A DNA stretch of 64,000 nt from NCBI GenBank assembly GCA_018873245.2, contig JAEMBT020000004.1:6799073-6863072 (forward strand), given 5' to 3'. The position numbers and the translations under genes were made by a program. Under the pieces are notes generated by a model. That model worked only from the letters and a program-made list of their open reading frames with translations. It was not told where the DNA came from and ran no database searches. Positions within the stretch are counted from its first letter, which is position 1, and every line of letters starts with the position of its first letter. Below are positions 1-9,407 of this stretch, piece after piece. This stretch comes from Archegozetes longisetosus. Lineage: Eukaryota; Arthropoda; Arachnida; Sarcoptiformes; Trhypochthoniidae.

Positions 1-64
1 TTATAAATTCATAAAAATATTTTAAATATTCAGAAGTTTATCCGATTGATGATTAATATTTTCA

Positions 65-1709
65 TCAGTTGAAAATCTTGTCAAAACGTTTGTTACTTAT
101 GTGAACTTTTTCTTCGTTCCTCCAAAATCTTTTAGGAATAGCTTCATTTGTCAAGTCATCGATTGTAAATAGTTTATTTTCAAAACAAGGTGTTCCGAGT
201 ACTCGTTTTCCTTTTAATTTGAAAGCATAGGAAAGAAGAGGAGGCTTTCTCACATAAATACCTCTGCCTTCCGGAGTGAATGCTCTCAAAACACATTGAG
301 TTTCAGAACCGAAAGTGACTGCAACCCAACCAGCAGTCGATAAGACAACATCAGCACAACTTTCATTCCAATTGACTCCATCTAATACAATTTCTTTGGG
401 AAGGAGTGCTGGCCAGTGTTGGGTTCTTTCATATCCGCCGATCGGGACTCCGAGCATATCAGTGCCTAAATATGTTTCATAAAAATTTTTAGCCTGTTCT
501 GTATAGACAACATGTATCGGGAGATAGTTTGAGGCGAATACAGTAAACCAAACATTTTGTCGGGCATGTGCCAAATCGATTCTGGCCAGACCTCCAATAA
601 ATAAACTTTGTAGAGGCCTTAATGTGAAGGTTCGTGGAGTTATTATCTCACGTGGAATTGTTCTGAGCAGTTCTTCAGTTGTCAGTAAGGTTAATATTTG
701 GTCTTTATATATAGTTCCCGGTGTGTCGTAGAAAAAGTTGCAGTCTTTGAAATATTTACTATCAGGATCGAAAGGTTTAGCTGACACTGACTTCTTAGCG
801 AATGGATGGCCACTTTGTATGGTAAAAGGCACTTCACTCCTGAACGTCATACCGATTCTGCTCGATAGTGTCGCGTACTGAACATTACGAGTTTGTCGAT
901 ATAGAGTCCACTTAAGCCTTTGTTCTTTCATGTAATCTCTTTCATATACTTTAAGTCGATCTAATCTAAGTTGTAATTCCCAACCGGTCGGGTTTCTCAC
1001 TGGAAATTTGATTAAATTCAAAGTAGTTCCGGGCCATAAAGAAGTTGTTGCCCTTTCTATGAGATCTCTGTCTCTCAATTTACATAAGTCTGACTGCATT
1101 AAAGCATTAAACAAAGTAGACTTTCCGACATTAGTGCAACCGATTAGGTATATATCTTCTTCTTTTGTGTGATCTCTCATTAATTTAGTGATTAAACTCT
1201 CGATACCCCATCCAGTTTTGGCACTTATGAGACTGACATCTCTAACACGTGTATTTCTGTCAATACCCGCTGTTTGTAAAGATCTTTTAAGCGAAAGCAA
1301 TGCTCGTTCGAGATATAACTTATCATCTTTTGGCAACAAATCCACTTTATTGCCGACTATATAAATTTTTTGTTTCTGACCAATCAAATTGATAATTCCA
1401 GGCCAAACACTACACGGAAAGTCCAATAAGTCAACCATAATAATGACTAGCGCTTTCTTATTCTGTATTTCAGCAATCAATTTCGGGTATTCATCTGGAG
1501 ATACGTTCACATTGAGAGCAACGTTGAAGTGCTCCAAATATTCGCATCTTTGACATTGCTCTAAACGAAGTTGTCGTTCACTCAATAATTTAAACTTTTC
1601 ACTCGGCATATATCCCGGTATATTAGTATCACTGCAGTGAAGATATGCGCCACAACCACTACATGGAGCTTTACTGGCGGATATAGAAGGATCAGGAGTT
1701 CCATAATTT
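65..1709 (-). CDS. NOA1: NOA1-type circularly permuted mitochondrial GTPase, main exon
   Basis: The family acts in the mitochondrial matrix in ribosome assembly and translation. The GTPase motifs run in permuted order. Counting from the internal Met encoded at 1607-1609, NKVD (G4) is at residues 87-90, SAKTG (G5) at 129-133, GCTNVGKST (G1/P-loop) at 157-165 and DTPG (G3) at 295-298. About 215 more residues follow G3. The frame stays open upstream of that Met and encodes the N-terminal zinc-binding element typical of NOA1 (CSGCGAYLHC, then PGY before MPSEKF; CQRC follows at residues 19-22). The true start is therefore not that Met. The exon appears to begin at an ACAG acceptor, upper edge 1709. 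No mitochondrial presequence lies in this exon, so an upstream exon is needed; the 306-residue frame just upstream is the obvious candidate. The identification is firm; the 5' structure is uncertain. Confidence 0.9.
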
Positions 1710-1785
1710 CTGTATTAGCACAACAATTAATAGGCTTAGTCATCGATTAATAATAGACTAATTCTAAGTATTGAATATACTGAAC
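1710..1785 (-). other. Candidate 76-base intron joining the 306-residue frame to NOA1
   Basis: On the minus strand a GTTCAG donor follows ...ATGAG and an ACAG acceptor precedes AAATTATGG. Joining them makes an AGA codon across the junction and keeps both frames open. The length matches other introns in this window, and GTT donors occur elsewhere here (DNMT3 has GTTTAG). Without removal, the upstream frame stops at 1764-1766. Confidence 0.5.
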
Positions 1786-2684
1786 CTCATCCAGAACTGG
1801 TCTCTCCAGCCTTCGATCTCTCCTTCGTATTCGTCATGTAGAACACCTTTCAAAGAACTGGCAAAGTATTGCATAACGCGATGATGTTTCAGATAATCTT
1901 CATATTCGGTATCAATTAAGCCACTTTTAAATCGCGGCACATCTTTTACACTATCTTCACCACTTTCTTGTTTTTCGAGAGATTTTTGTTTTCCTTTAAC
2001 AAAAGTCGAAAATTGATAAGGAAATTGCAAAATTTCCTGTTTTTTTAATACAAGTTCCTTCTCTTTATTTTGAACTCTATTCAAAAATTCTTCTTTTGAT
2101 TTAATAAAACTTTCATAAACTTCTGGATATCGTTCTTTGACTTTTTCAGGGAAGTTATCCATAAGAAGCCTGAGACTAACCGGAATTTTTTCATAAGTAG
2201 TCAGTTCTTGCGCTGGATCTGTTTTATTGAGTTTAAGTAAACTTTTTTTCATTAATTGTCTCCAGAATCGAGGCATTTCTCCATCTCCTAGACCAGTCAA
2301 AGAGACAGGTAGCGGTAATACACGTCTTGCTCTTTTGACTAGATGCATTTTTCTCCATTCAGTGATTTGTGGCAAAGTTTCGCGTCCCAGAATATCCACT
2401 GTAATCGAAGTCTTCTGTTTCCCATCGATCGCTTCCATTGATGCGATCGGAGACTCAAATTGTGCCAAGATATTTCTTTTTGGATCACTCTTCTCAACTA
2501 CGAAATTCTTTTGGATTCTCATAAGAAGTCTATGTTTAGCAACTGATTGTCTAGAAAATCGTTTTTGAATTGACCAGCAGTTCGGTGACAATTTTGAGTT
2601 TGTGTTCAACACATATTTGCTGTAATTTATTAAATAATTATTGTTTGAAATTTTTGTAACATTACGTGACATTAAAACTTCCAT
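1764..2684 (-). CDS. 306-residue protein with mitochondrial-type N-terminus, upstream of or fused to NOA1
   Basis: One uninterrupted frame from ATG to TAG. I do not recognise the family. The first 50 or so residues are rich in Arg, Lys, Ser and Asn with almost no acidic residues, which suits a mitochondrial presequence. The rest is charged and probably helical, with a Lys/Glu-rich stretch around residues 190-235 and an aromatic C-terminus (EGWRDQFWMRF). I see no transmembrane segment and no catalytic motif. It lies on the same strand as NOA1, with its stop only 54 bases before the NOA1 exon acceptor. A GT donor inside its last codons (exon edge 1786) would join it in frame to NOA1. It may be a separate mitochondrial protein in a tight gene pair, or the N-terminal part of a fusion that gives NOA1 its targeting signal. 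Confidence 0.7.
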   Translation of the reverse strand: MEVLMSRNVTKISNNNYLINYSKYVLNTNSKLSPNCWSIQKRFSRQSVAKHRLLMRIQKNFVVEKSDPKRNILAQFESPIASMEAIDGKQKTSITVDILGRETLPQITEWRKMHLVKRARRVLPLPVSLTGLGDGEMPRFWRQLMKKSLLKLNKTDPAQELTTYEKIPVSLRLLMDNFPEKVKERYPEVYESFIKSKEEFLNRVQNKEKELVLKKQEILQFPYQFSTFVKGKQKSLEKQESGEDSVKDVPRFKSGLIDTEYEDYLKHHRVMQYFASSLKGVLHDEYEGEIEGWRDQFWMRFSIFNT

Positions 2685-3367
2685 TTTTAAAGTTTATTAT
2701 CAACGACTTAATTATTAATTCATATGAGATATATAAATGTGTTTAGTCTGAAAACATTATAATATGTAATTAATTATTAATTTGACTACAATTTAAAAGT
2801 TATTTTCGCAGTTTAAAATTATTTTGCTTCGGACAAACTGAACACTTTCGCACGTTGAGACCATACACAAACAACGTCTATTTTTATTTAATATTTTTGA
2901 TAAGGCCTAACATTCAAAAGATCTAGACTCAAAGCATCAGAACAGAAATGTTAAAACTCCAAAATTACTTTTCAGCTCTAATTTTAAAGATTCAATACAG
3001 AGTAATGATTTTCTTGAATTTTTATTGCATTTCAATAATTAAAAAATAATCCAAGTTTAAATACATATTGCCTTTTGATGCTTTGGTAAACTTACAAAAG
3101 TTCATGTTTAATAAGTTATGTGATGACAAGATATTAAATAAGTTTTAGTTATCTCATAACTTAATATTGGAGATCACGTTCACAAACAATATTCTACAAA
3201 TTAATGTAAACGCGAAAGCACTTCTCTAGCATTTAACTGAACTTTAATCCTGATTCACAACAATAGATATAAAACATAAGGTCAAAAAATTCAGATTTTC
3301 TTCAATTACTTGTTAATTACAAATTAAAGATTTATTCAACATCTAAACTTTTATTAAATATAAAAAT
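2685..3367. other. Intergenic stretch, nothing recognised
   Basis: AT-rich sequence between the start of the 306-residue frame and the 3' end of SGF29, both on the minus strand. It should hold the promoter of the former and the 3' UTR of the latter. I see no coding frame or repeat that I can support. Confidence 0.6.
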
Positions 3368-4456
3368 TCACTTTTTCCGCGACTCTTTGCATGCGATGAC
3401 ATATCTTTGTGGTACAGAAAGCGGTGGTGAATATCCATCTGAATAACTCGAATCCTCAAAAAGAACTTGATATTCGTCTTGAGCCGTTTTAGGCGGATCT
3501 TGAATGATAGCACGATAGAAACATGTCGTTTGAGGATAAAGAGCTAATACTAGAGTGTCTTTTGGGAAGAGAGCCTCAGGATCTGTTTCAGGATTCGCTC
3601 TCATGAGTGGTAGCGGTAATACTCGTCGACGACTCAATATATGTCTGTCTTTTTGTTCTTCATCGATGTCATCGATTTCATATTTATTAGAGCTATGATT
3701 GTAATGGACCACTTCCGCGAGAATCCAATTTTCGTCACCATCAGTTCCTTTGACGAGGGCCGCCACCAAATCGCCTACTTTTGCGACATAATTAGATTCC
3801 GCGGGTATTGCACCGCAAAGACTGTTAAACATAAAACATACATTTAAACACATAAAATTTATAAAAATTAAAAAATAGTTGAGCTTAAGTTGAATGTCTA
3901 AGAGGTTGATTCTGAATGAGCGTCACTTAAAGAAAACTAAAACTAAATTATATAATTAAATAAAAATTAAAAAATATTGAATCATTTCCTACGGTGGAGC
4001 CCTGTCTTCACTGGTGTTGCCGATAAATAGCGGAAGCGTTAAAGCGTTTTGTTGAAGCATTTTCATGAGAGCTCCACGTCTTATAGCTGTCTCTTTGGTG
4101 AATCCGTGTCCACTCTTTCGTTGTCGACTCTTAACAATAGTCCTGATTTCAAAGATGACTTCGAGTGCTTTTCTCAAAATGTCAGATTCTGATTCCGTAT
4201 CTTGTAATGCAGTCTTGTAAAGACCTCTCAACTTCTGTTTGTAATAAGGCTTTTGTGGTTCGTTTTGCATTCTTTCGTGTGTCTTTGCAATATTCGTTAA
4301 GTTGTGTTCCGATCGATTCATTTCTTCCTGAATTTGACTCAAAATTGAATGAAATTCACGTATTTTTTCATTAATAATAGCATTTTCACCAGAACTGGAA
4401 CCACAATTCAATGAAAGACCACTGAACTGATTAGCACTGGTTTCAGTTTTTTGCAT
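3368..4456 (-). CDS. SGF29: SAGA-associated factor 29 (tandem Tudor H3K4me reader)
   Basis: SGF29 is a subunit of the SAGA/ATAC acetyltransferase complexes that reads H3K4me2/3 through a C-terminal double Tudor domain. There are two coding exons. 3993-4456 (ATG at its upper end) encodes the helical N-terminal half, with the family signature RSEHNLTNIAKTHERMQ, the YYKQKLRGLY segment and LPLFIG. 3368-3821 encodes the Tudor pair, with WILAEVV, YEIDDIDEE, RRRVLPLPL, TDPEALF, YPQTTCFYRA and FEDSSYSDGYSPP, ending RKK-stop. The join across 3822-3992 (GTAGGA donor, AACAG acceptor) reads ...APP/LCGAIP as in the family. The predicted length of about 305 residues is close to the usual 293. All landmark segments are present, so it looks intact. 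Confidence 0.95.
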
Positions 4457-5328
4457 TTTACACTTATTTTATTGTAATTGGTACTTTAAACCATATAATT
4501 ACAATATACTTATAATTTATTTATGATTTGTTAATATATTTTTGTGACAAAAAGAGCGACGCCTTTAAGACATGAGACCATGAGATCAGTGCTATTAACA
4601 ACAAAATACAGTTCAGTATTAAACGTATATTAAATTTACTCATTATTTGATTCAATTATAACTGTAATAATCATTATTGACTTTTTAAAAAATTGATTTG
4701 TATTTAAAAGATTTAGTTTTAAGCAAAAATATAAGTTTGTTTGTAAGCAACTACAAGTCGTTATGGAAACTGAAAGTCGATTGAAAAAAATACATAAAAT
4801 CCGTCTAGTATTTAGTTTAGATTTTAATTTAGAAATACGTGAAGCGTGCAAACTAATTTGATTAGTAAGCAAAACTCAGTTCGTTTCAAATGATTTTAAG
4901 CACAAATTTGAAGGAAACTAATTAATAATAAATTGAATTTCGAAAATGGATTCATTAGTGAGAAGTTTAGTAACGAAAAGAGGAAAAAGTGGACATACTT
5001 TATGGATTGTAGCTAAACTTTCGTAGTTTATTCGTAGAAATATAAAACCCAGACTTTTACTGCTATTATTTATTATTTGAGTGAAGGTCGCATTTTTTGT
5101 AATAACTACTTATCAAGTCAACAAAACTTGAAGTTTAATAAAGATTAACTGGATAAGAAAGTTAGGAGCAGTAAATCTAGAGTTCTTAATAAGTATCATT
5201 ATTTAAAAATAGTCCAATTAACTGGTCAACTATGGTAATGAAAGGTTCGTTCTAATTTCAATACTTATTTATTCATTAAAAAAGTAATGAATGAATGAAT
5301 TAACATTTGATTCAATTGAACGAACGAG
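4457..5328. other. Divergent upstream region between SGF29 and FUNDC1
   Basis: SGF29 (minus) and FUNDC1 (plus) are transcribed away from each other, so this stretch should hold both promoters and the still unlocated first exon of FUNDC1. The ATG at 5232-5234, directly followed by a GTAATG donor, is a candidate for that first exon. Open frames in this stretch have no coding character I recognise. Confidence 0.5.
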
Positions 5329-5805
5329 TAGACAATCCAAAGGACGATACTTTTGAGCATTTGAATGGAAGCGATGATGTGTTGGCTGTAATTCAGAAGT
5401 ATTACAAGGATTTGCGAAAGTCTTCGTCAGCGAAACAAGTAACAGTCGGAGCGATAAGCGGATGGACTGCAGGTTTCGTGTTTGCCAAATTTGGGAGAAC
5501 TGCTGCCGCAGCCATTGGTGGCACTTGGCTTTTGTTGCAAGTATGACATCATATAATAGTTTGTTATTTTTATAACAATCTAAAATGAAATTTTATCCAA
5601 ACAGTTGGCCCACTACAACGGATATATAAGAATTGATTGGAAACGAGTGAACCAAGACATGGAATTGGCCAGAAAGGAATTCAATAAAAGAAAGGATAAA
5701 GAGATTCCTCACATATTGACTAAGACGCAACAGTTTGTTAGAGAGAACGTGGTTATGGCCACTGGATTCGCTGGTGGTTTCCTTCTCGGATTGTCTTCTG
5801 CTTAG
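5329..5805 (+). CDS. FUNDC1: FUNDC1-like mitochondrial outer-membrane mitophagy receptor (first exon not located)
   Basis: FUNDC1 is an outer-membrane protein that recruits LC3 in hypoxia-induced mitophagy. Two exons are clear. The first ends at 5540 with the conserved ...GWTAGFVFAKFGRTAAAAIGG and LLLQ (first membrane segment). The second, 5605-5805, carries HYNGYIRIDWKRV and ends with the second hydrophobic segment GFAGGFLLGLSSA-stop. The intron 5541-5604 is GTATGA...ACAG in phase 0. The 5' end is unresolved: an in-frame TAA sits at 5301-5303 and no in-frame ATG follows, so an upstream exon is required. Possible acceptors end at 5328 and 5342. One candidate joins the ATG at 5232 to 5343, giving Met-Asp-Asp-Thr. 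I do not see the Tyr-x-x-Leu LC3-interacting motif, which may lie in the missing exon. Confidence 0.85.
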
Positions 5806-6094
5806 TCCATATTACTATTAATCATACTACTTATTTGTCAGATTTATGTCATTTAAAAATATCAATTGTTCGATAAAACTGTTAAATTCTGCAAAACATC
5901 GATTTATTCGTACATTTGTTTATTTATCTATTTTAAAATGATTGTAAATATATTTTTCATATAAAGATCATACCTTTATTTGCGAAATACTTTATTGAAA
6001 ACATGACTTATAGATGATCTGAGTCTAAAACATAGTCTGTATTTATGTTTTTAATGTCAATAAAAGTAATTGAGTCAAAACTGCCTTCACAATA
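5806..6094. other. FUNDC1 3' flank
   Basis: AT-rich sequence after the FUNDC1 stop, with AATAAA-like hexamers suited to 3' end formation (for example aataaaag near 6060). It lies between the convergent ends of FUNDC1 and the unidentified minus-strand exons. Nothing else recognised. Confidence 0.4.
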
Positions 6095-6599
6095 TCATTG
6101 ATCTGCTATTAAATCATCGACTAGAGAATTAAAGCAGTTCGTGAAAATATTTTCAAATGTTCTAACATTAATTGCAAATGGAGTTTGGTTCCCGAGAAAT
6201 GTATCCAATGTACTTTGCATTGAGTAAAGCATTGATGCGAAATGAAACGGAGAGTTTCGTTCACTTAGTCTTTGAGCTGATTCCCATATAAATGGATGAA
6301 TGTGCTGTTTACGTGCTTTGCACTGAACTGCTTTTAGCTATAAAGATAAGCGATTTCATAGTTGAATAATTTGATTGTATTGTCGAAATATAGATCAGAC
6401 TCTTGCTCTTCAAGCATGACTCGCAAATCTATATTCTGGTAAAGTGATCGTCTACATATCTCAGTGTAGACTTTTCTTGAGAATCAAACAAATCAAGAGC
6501 TTTTTCAACAGTAAAACGAATCGCATTCATTCTTTGATTCAATATTTCCATTTCAGCTTTTGGTGCTATAAATAGAGGGTAACAACGATTCCGTTGGAT
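6095..6599 (-). CDS. Two or more exons of an unidentified minus-strand gene (partial)
   Basis: Two segments read like real coding sequence. The upstream exon (upper edge 6599, after a TTTTGTCAG acceptor) encodes a helical stretch running from QRNRCYPLF through ALDLFDSQEK to RYVDDH. The last exon, 6095-6337 (after a TTTATAG acceptor), encodes 80 residues with good codon use, including HPFIWESAQRLSERNSPF and FASMLYSMQSTLDTFLG, ending at TGA. Between them (about 6338-6440) another frame is open (MLEEQESDLYF...), and I could not fix the splice join. I do not recognise the family. YVDD alone resembles a reverse-transcriptase motif, but the surroundings do not. It may be the 3' part of a gene whose 5' exons I cannot see, or a decaying fragment. 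Confidence 0.45.
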
Positions 6600-8399
6600 C
6601 TGACAAAATGGATAACTCATAGTGTGTATAAGACATGACTTATGATAGATTAAAGTTAACTCTGGAGGATGGAGAACTTGAAATATTGATTAAGCAGAAG
6701 GTTGAATTGAAACAAAAAATTTTGAAAAATATATTCCAGGGTTTGAGCGCATAATAAATGCATAGCTTTTATAATCTGTTGCATTTGCAACTCAAGTCAC
6801 TTCCATTTTTTAAACAAAAGTTTATTTTCATCTTTCCTATTCGAGTGTCGATTTCAAAGTTTGCTGCGGGAGTGTAGGTAAGGTGTAGCCTCCACCTGGC
6901 AATTTCTAAAATAGGTTTTAGCCTAAAATACTCTTAGTTTATTTTGGTTTAGGTTAGGCTAGAAATAGTGAAAAGCATCGGTCCAAAGACTTGAGCTTCA
7001 AACTTCTACAAGTACAGCTCAGAATTCTTAACCTTTGAGCTGCACTTCTGAGCTTATATTAAAAATTCAAATTAATGAGTGATAATTTTTATATAAAATA
7101 TTTAAATTACAATGAAGTATTTGTACAAATAACACAAATATTAAGAGATTTAAGTAATCAATACAACGTCTTATCTTATCTTAAAGGCCTAATTCTCTCT
7201 TTAAGTAAACAGTTATTGCATTAAGTTTCATTTTGGAGTAAAATTCTTTTTGACAACATTATTTATAATTCAAAAAGCATCTCATCATTGAATTTGATAG
7301 GAGATGTAATTTGATACTAATTTTACTAACATACTAGAAGCAGTTTAATAGGTTACTATTTAACAGTTCCCTTCCTTTGCCTTATTTTGAGCTCCAAATG
7401 GGCTGAGTTTCAAGCTCAGAAGCTTCAGCTGCGCTGCATCATAGTTCGAGCTAGATACTCAAACTTATAAGCTCAAAGATAGATAAAAATGAGCTTCAAG
7501 CTTAACGTAGCTCACAGCTAGTCAGGAACATATAGAGTAGAGCCTTCTCGGGAAGAGTGAATTTCATTTCCCGGGATCCCGAAATTCCACTTTTCAATGA
7601 ATAAACTACAATAAAACTTTCACGAGAAATAGTTTTGTAAAGCTATTGATAACAAGCTTCTACTTAATCACAATTTCCTAAGGTAGTTAAGCCTCCTTTT
7701 GAATTGGCATAAGTTACCTTCGCAAGTGTAGATTTTTTATTCCTCTAAATTCTCATTAGTTTTGCTTTTTAAAATGTTTTTATGGTTTCCTGGAAAAACT
7801 GTCGGGAGAGAGAAATTCTTATTTTCCGGGATCCCGGTCCCCTCTCACATATAGAGTTGATCTAGTTAAATATGTGATCTAGGACAAGCTCAACTACGTA
7901 AATAGATCTTTTGGAGGAAATAAGCGTAAAACCAGCATTTTAACGCGAAAATTAGACTATAACCGGAAATTGAAGGACCCTTTCTGGCAAACAATTTTAG
8001 ATAAACTGAAGGACATCCCTGAAGCATAGGATTTTAGTCAAATATGATCAGACGCTTAGGATCATAAGTAGAGAATCAGAATGAATGAATTCAAGTTTAA
8101 ACAACGTGTAACTTTATTCATTGACTAGCTTTTCAAAATTGATTCAATTAAATATATTTATTCAAGTTTTAGAACATAATCATTCTAGCATTTTGTGCAA
8201 ACTGCAAAAAACACATGACCACTGAAGAAGGGTTTGAATGGAAAAAATATTGAAGTAAGATATTTTTGTCCTAAATTAATTTAAAATGATCGCAAAGCCT
8301 ATTAAACATATACAACAAAATGTATTTTTAATAAATGGCAGTGATTTTAGTTTCATGTCAATTATATAAACAAAACTACTCTATGCTATACCAATATTG
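6600..8399. other. 1.8 kb without a supported gene
   Basis: Between the unidentified exons and the stop of the alpha1-like collagen. It contains a TTTAGGTTAGG tract at about 6944-6960, stretches rich in GAGCTT/AAGCTC words at about 6990-7510, and the repeat insertion at 7528-7857. A 39-codon plus-strand frame starting at 6633 is open but has no recognisable identity. Confidence 0.5.
7528..7857. repeat. 308-bp insertion flanked by 11-bp direct repeats
   Basis: ACATATAGAGT occurs at 7528-7538 and again, identically, at 7847-7857, as a target-site duplication would. The enclosed 7539-7846 segment carries near its two ends related copies of a motif built on CGGGATCCCG (7548-7587 and 7802-7837). 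It has no coding capacity. It looks like a short non-autonomous mobile element; I cannot assign a class. Confidence 0.5.
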
Positions 8400-9407
8400 C
8401 TATACAGGTTCAGATCTTTCATAATTTGGTCGTTGTCTTCGAAAAGTGATTGGTTTCCTAATGCAAACCTGACATCTGGACACTTTTGAGCGCAAATCTC
8501 CAGCTTTGAGTGTTTGAGAATCTGGTGCTTTAAATTGGTTTGACTGGTCTATAGTCGCTAACCAAAAGCTATATGCAGTCGTGTAATAATTACATCTTCC
8601 GTGACCCTGACATTCGATGAATGGATTTGGTCTGAAATCTTCCAGACATGATCCAGGCGATGATAACGGCTGACCACTGCCTTCAGCTCCAGCGTCGGTA
8701 TTCTATCGGTAAAATATTTGAATGATTAATAAACTAATTTAAATTTGAGTCTCATAGAATCTTAAGATAAAAATTGATGAACAGGTGATAATACCATGAA
8801 AAAGCTGTATCCAATCCAAAGTCCGTCCCAACCACCAGGACATTCAGGAATATTCATGCTTTGGCTGTGAATTGCTATAACTTGTGTTTCTGATTCGCAA
8901 ACAGTACATCTACTGATAAATCTTTGTATATCTCTTCCATAAATAGGTGTCATTGTCATAGGCATAGGTTCGGGAGTACTTAACCAATAGCTGTAGTCAT
9001 TTCGCGATGCAAAATGACAGACATTATTCAAATTACAAAACATATACGGCATTGTACTGAAACGCTTTAAACAACTTCCAGGACTTCCTAAGTCTTGACC
9101 GTGTGCTCTATTGTTAGAATTATTTATAAACTTACTTAATATTGGATAAAAAGTTGAGTTAAGAAGATTTAACTGTTATTTGCATTAACAATGCTAAACA
9201 ATTGATAAGAGTTGGTCTGCTTTATACCTTTCATTTCCCATAATATAGAGCAAAGAATATCCCGACCATAAGACTGATGTTCTTCCAGGACATTCAGGTG
9301 CTCTAGTTGTTTGGCTGTGTCTATTTGTCATTTTGAAAGATAAATTATTTTGAACAGTTTGAAACACTTTCATTCTTTAATAAAAACCTTGTGAAGAAGT
9401 AACCGAT
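8400..9407 (-). other. NC1 domain exons of the alpha1-like chain
   Basis: Exons on the minus strand: 9388-9650 (end of Gly-X-Y into GYFFT), 9228-9320 ([22 protein letters not shown]), 8795-9107 ([13 protein letters not shown] through GYSFFM) and 8400-8702 (NTDAGAEG to stop). All junction phases agree with each other. Both C4 repeats, with CxVC and SPGSCL motifs, are present. The methionine-rich PEPMPMTM loop and the lysine of [10 protein letters not shown], the pair that forms the sulfilimine cross-link in known collagen IV, are both retained. The tail after CQVC reads [20 protein letters not shown], longer than in vertebrate alpha1. Confidence 0.93.

Noticed and set aside
2227-2568. 113-codon plus-strand open frame
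   Set aside because: It is the antisense shadow of the 306-residue protein, with no identity of its own.
6440-6470. RYVDD as a reverse-transcriptase active-site motif
   Set aside because: The residues around it do not fit any reverse-transcriptase block, and the adjacent exon is unrelated to retroelements.
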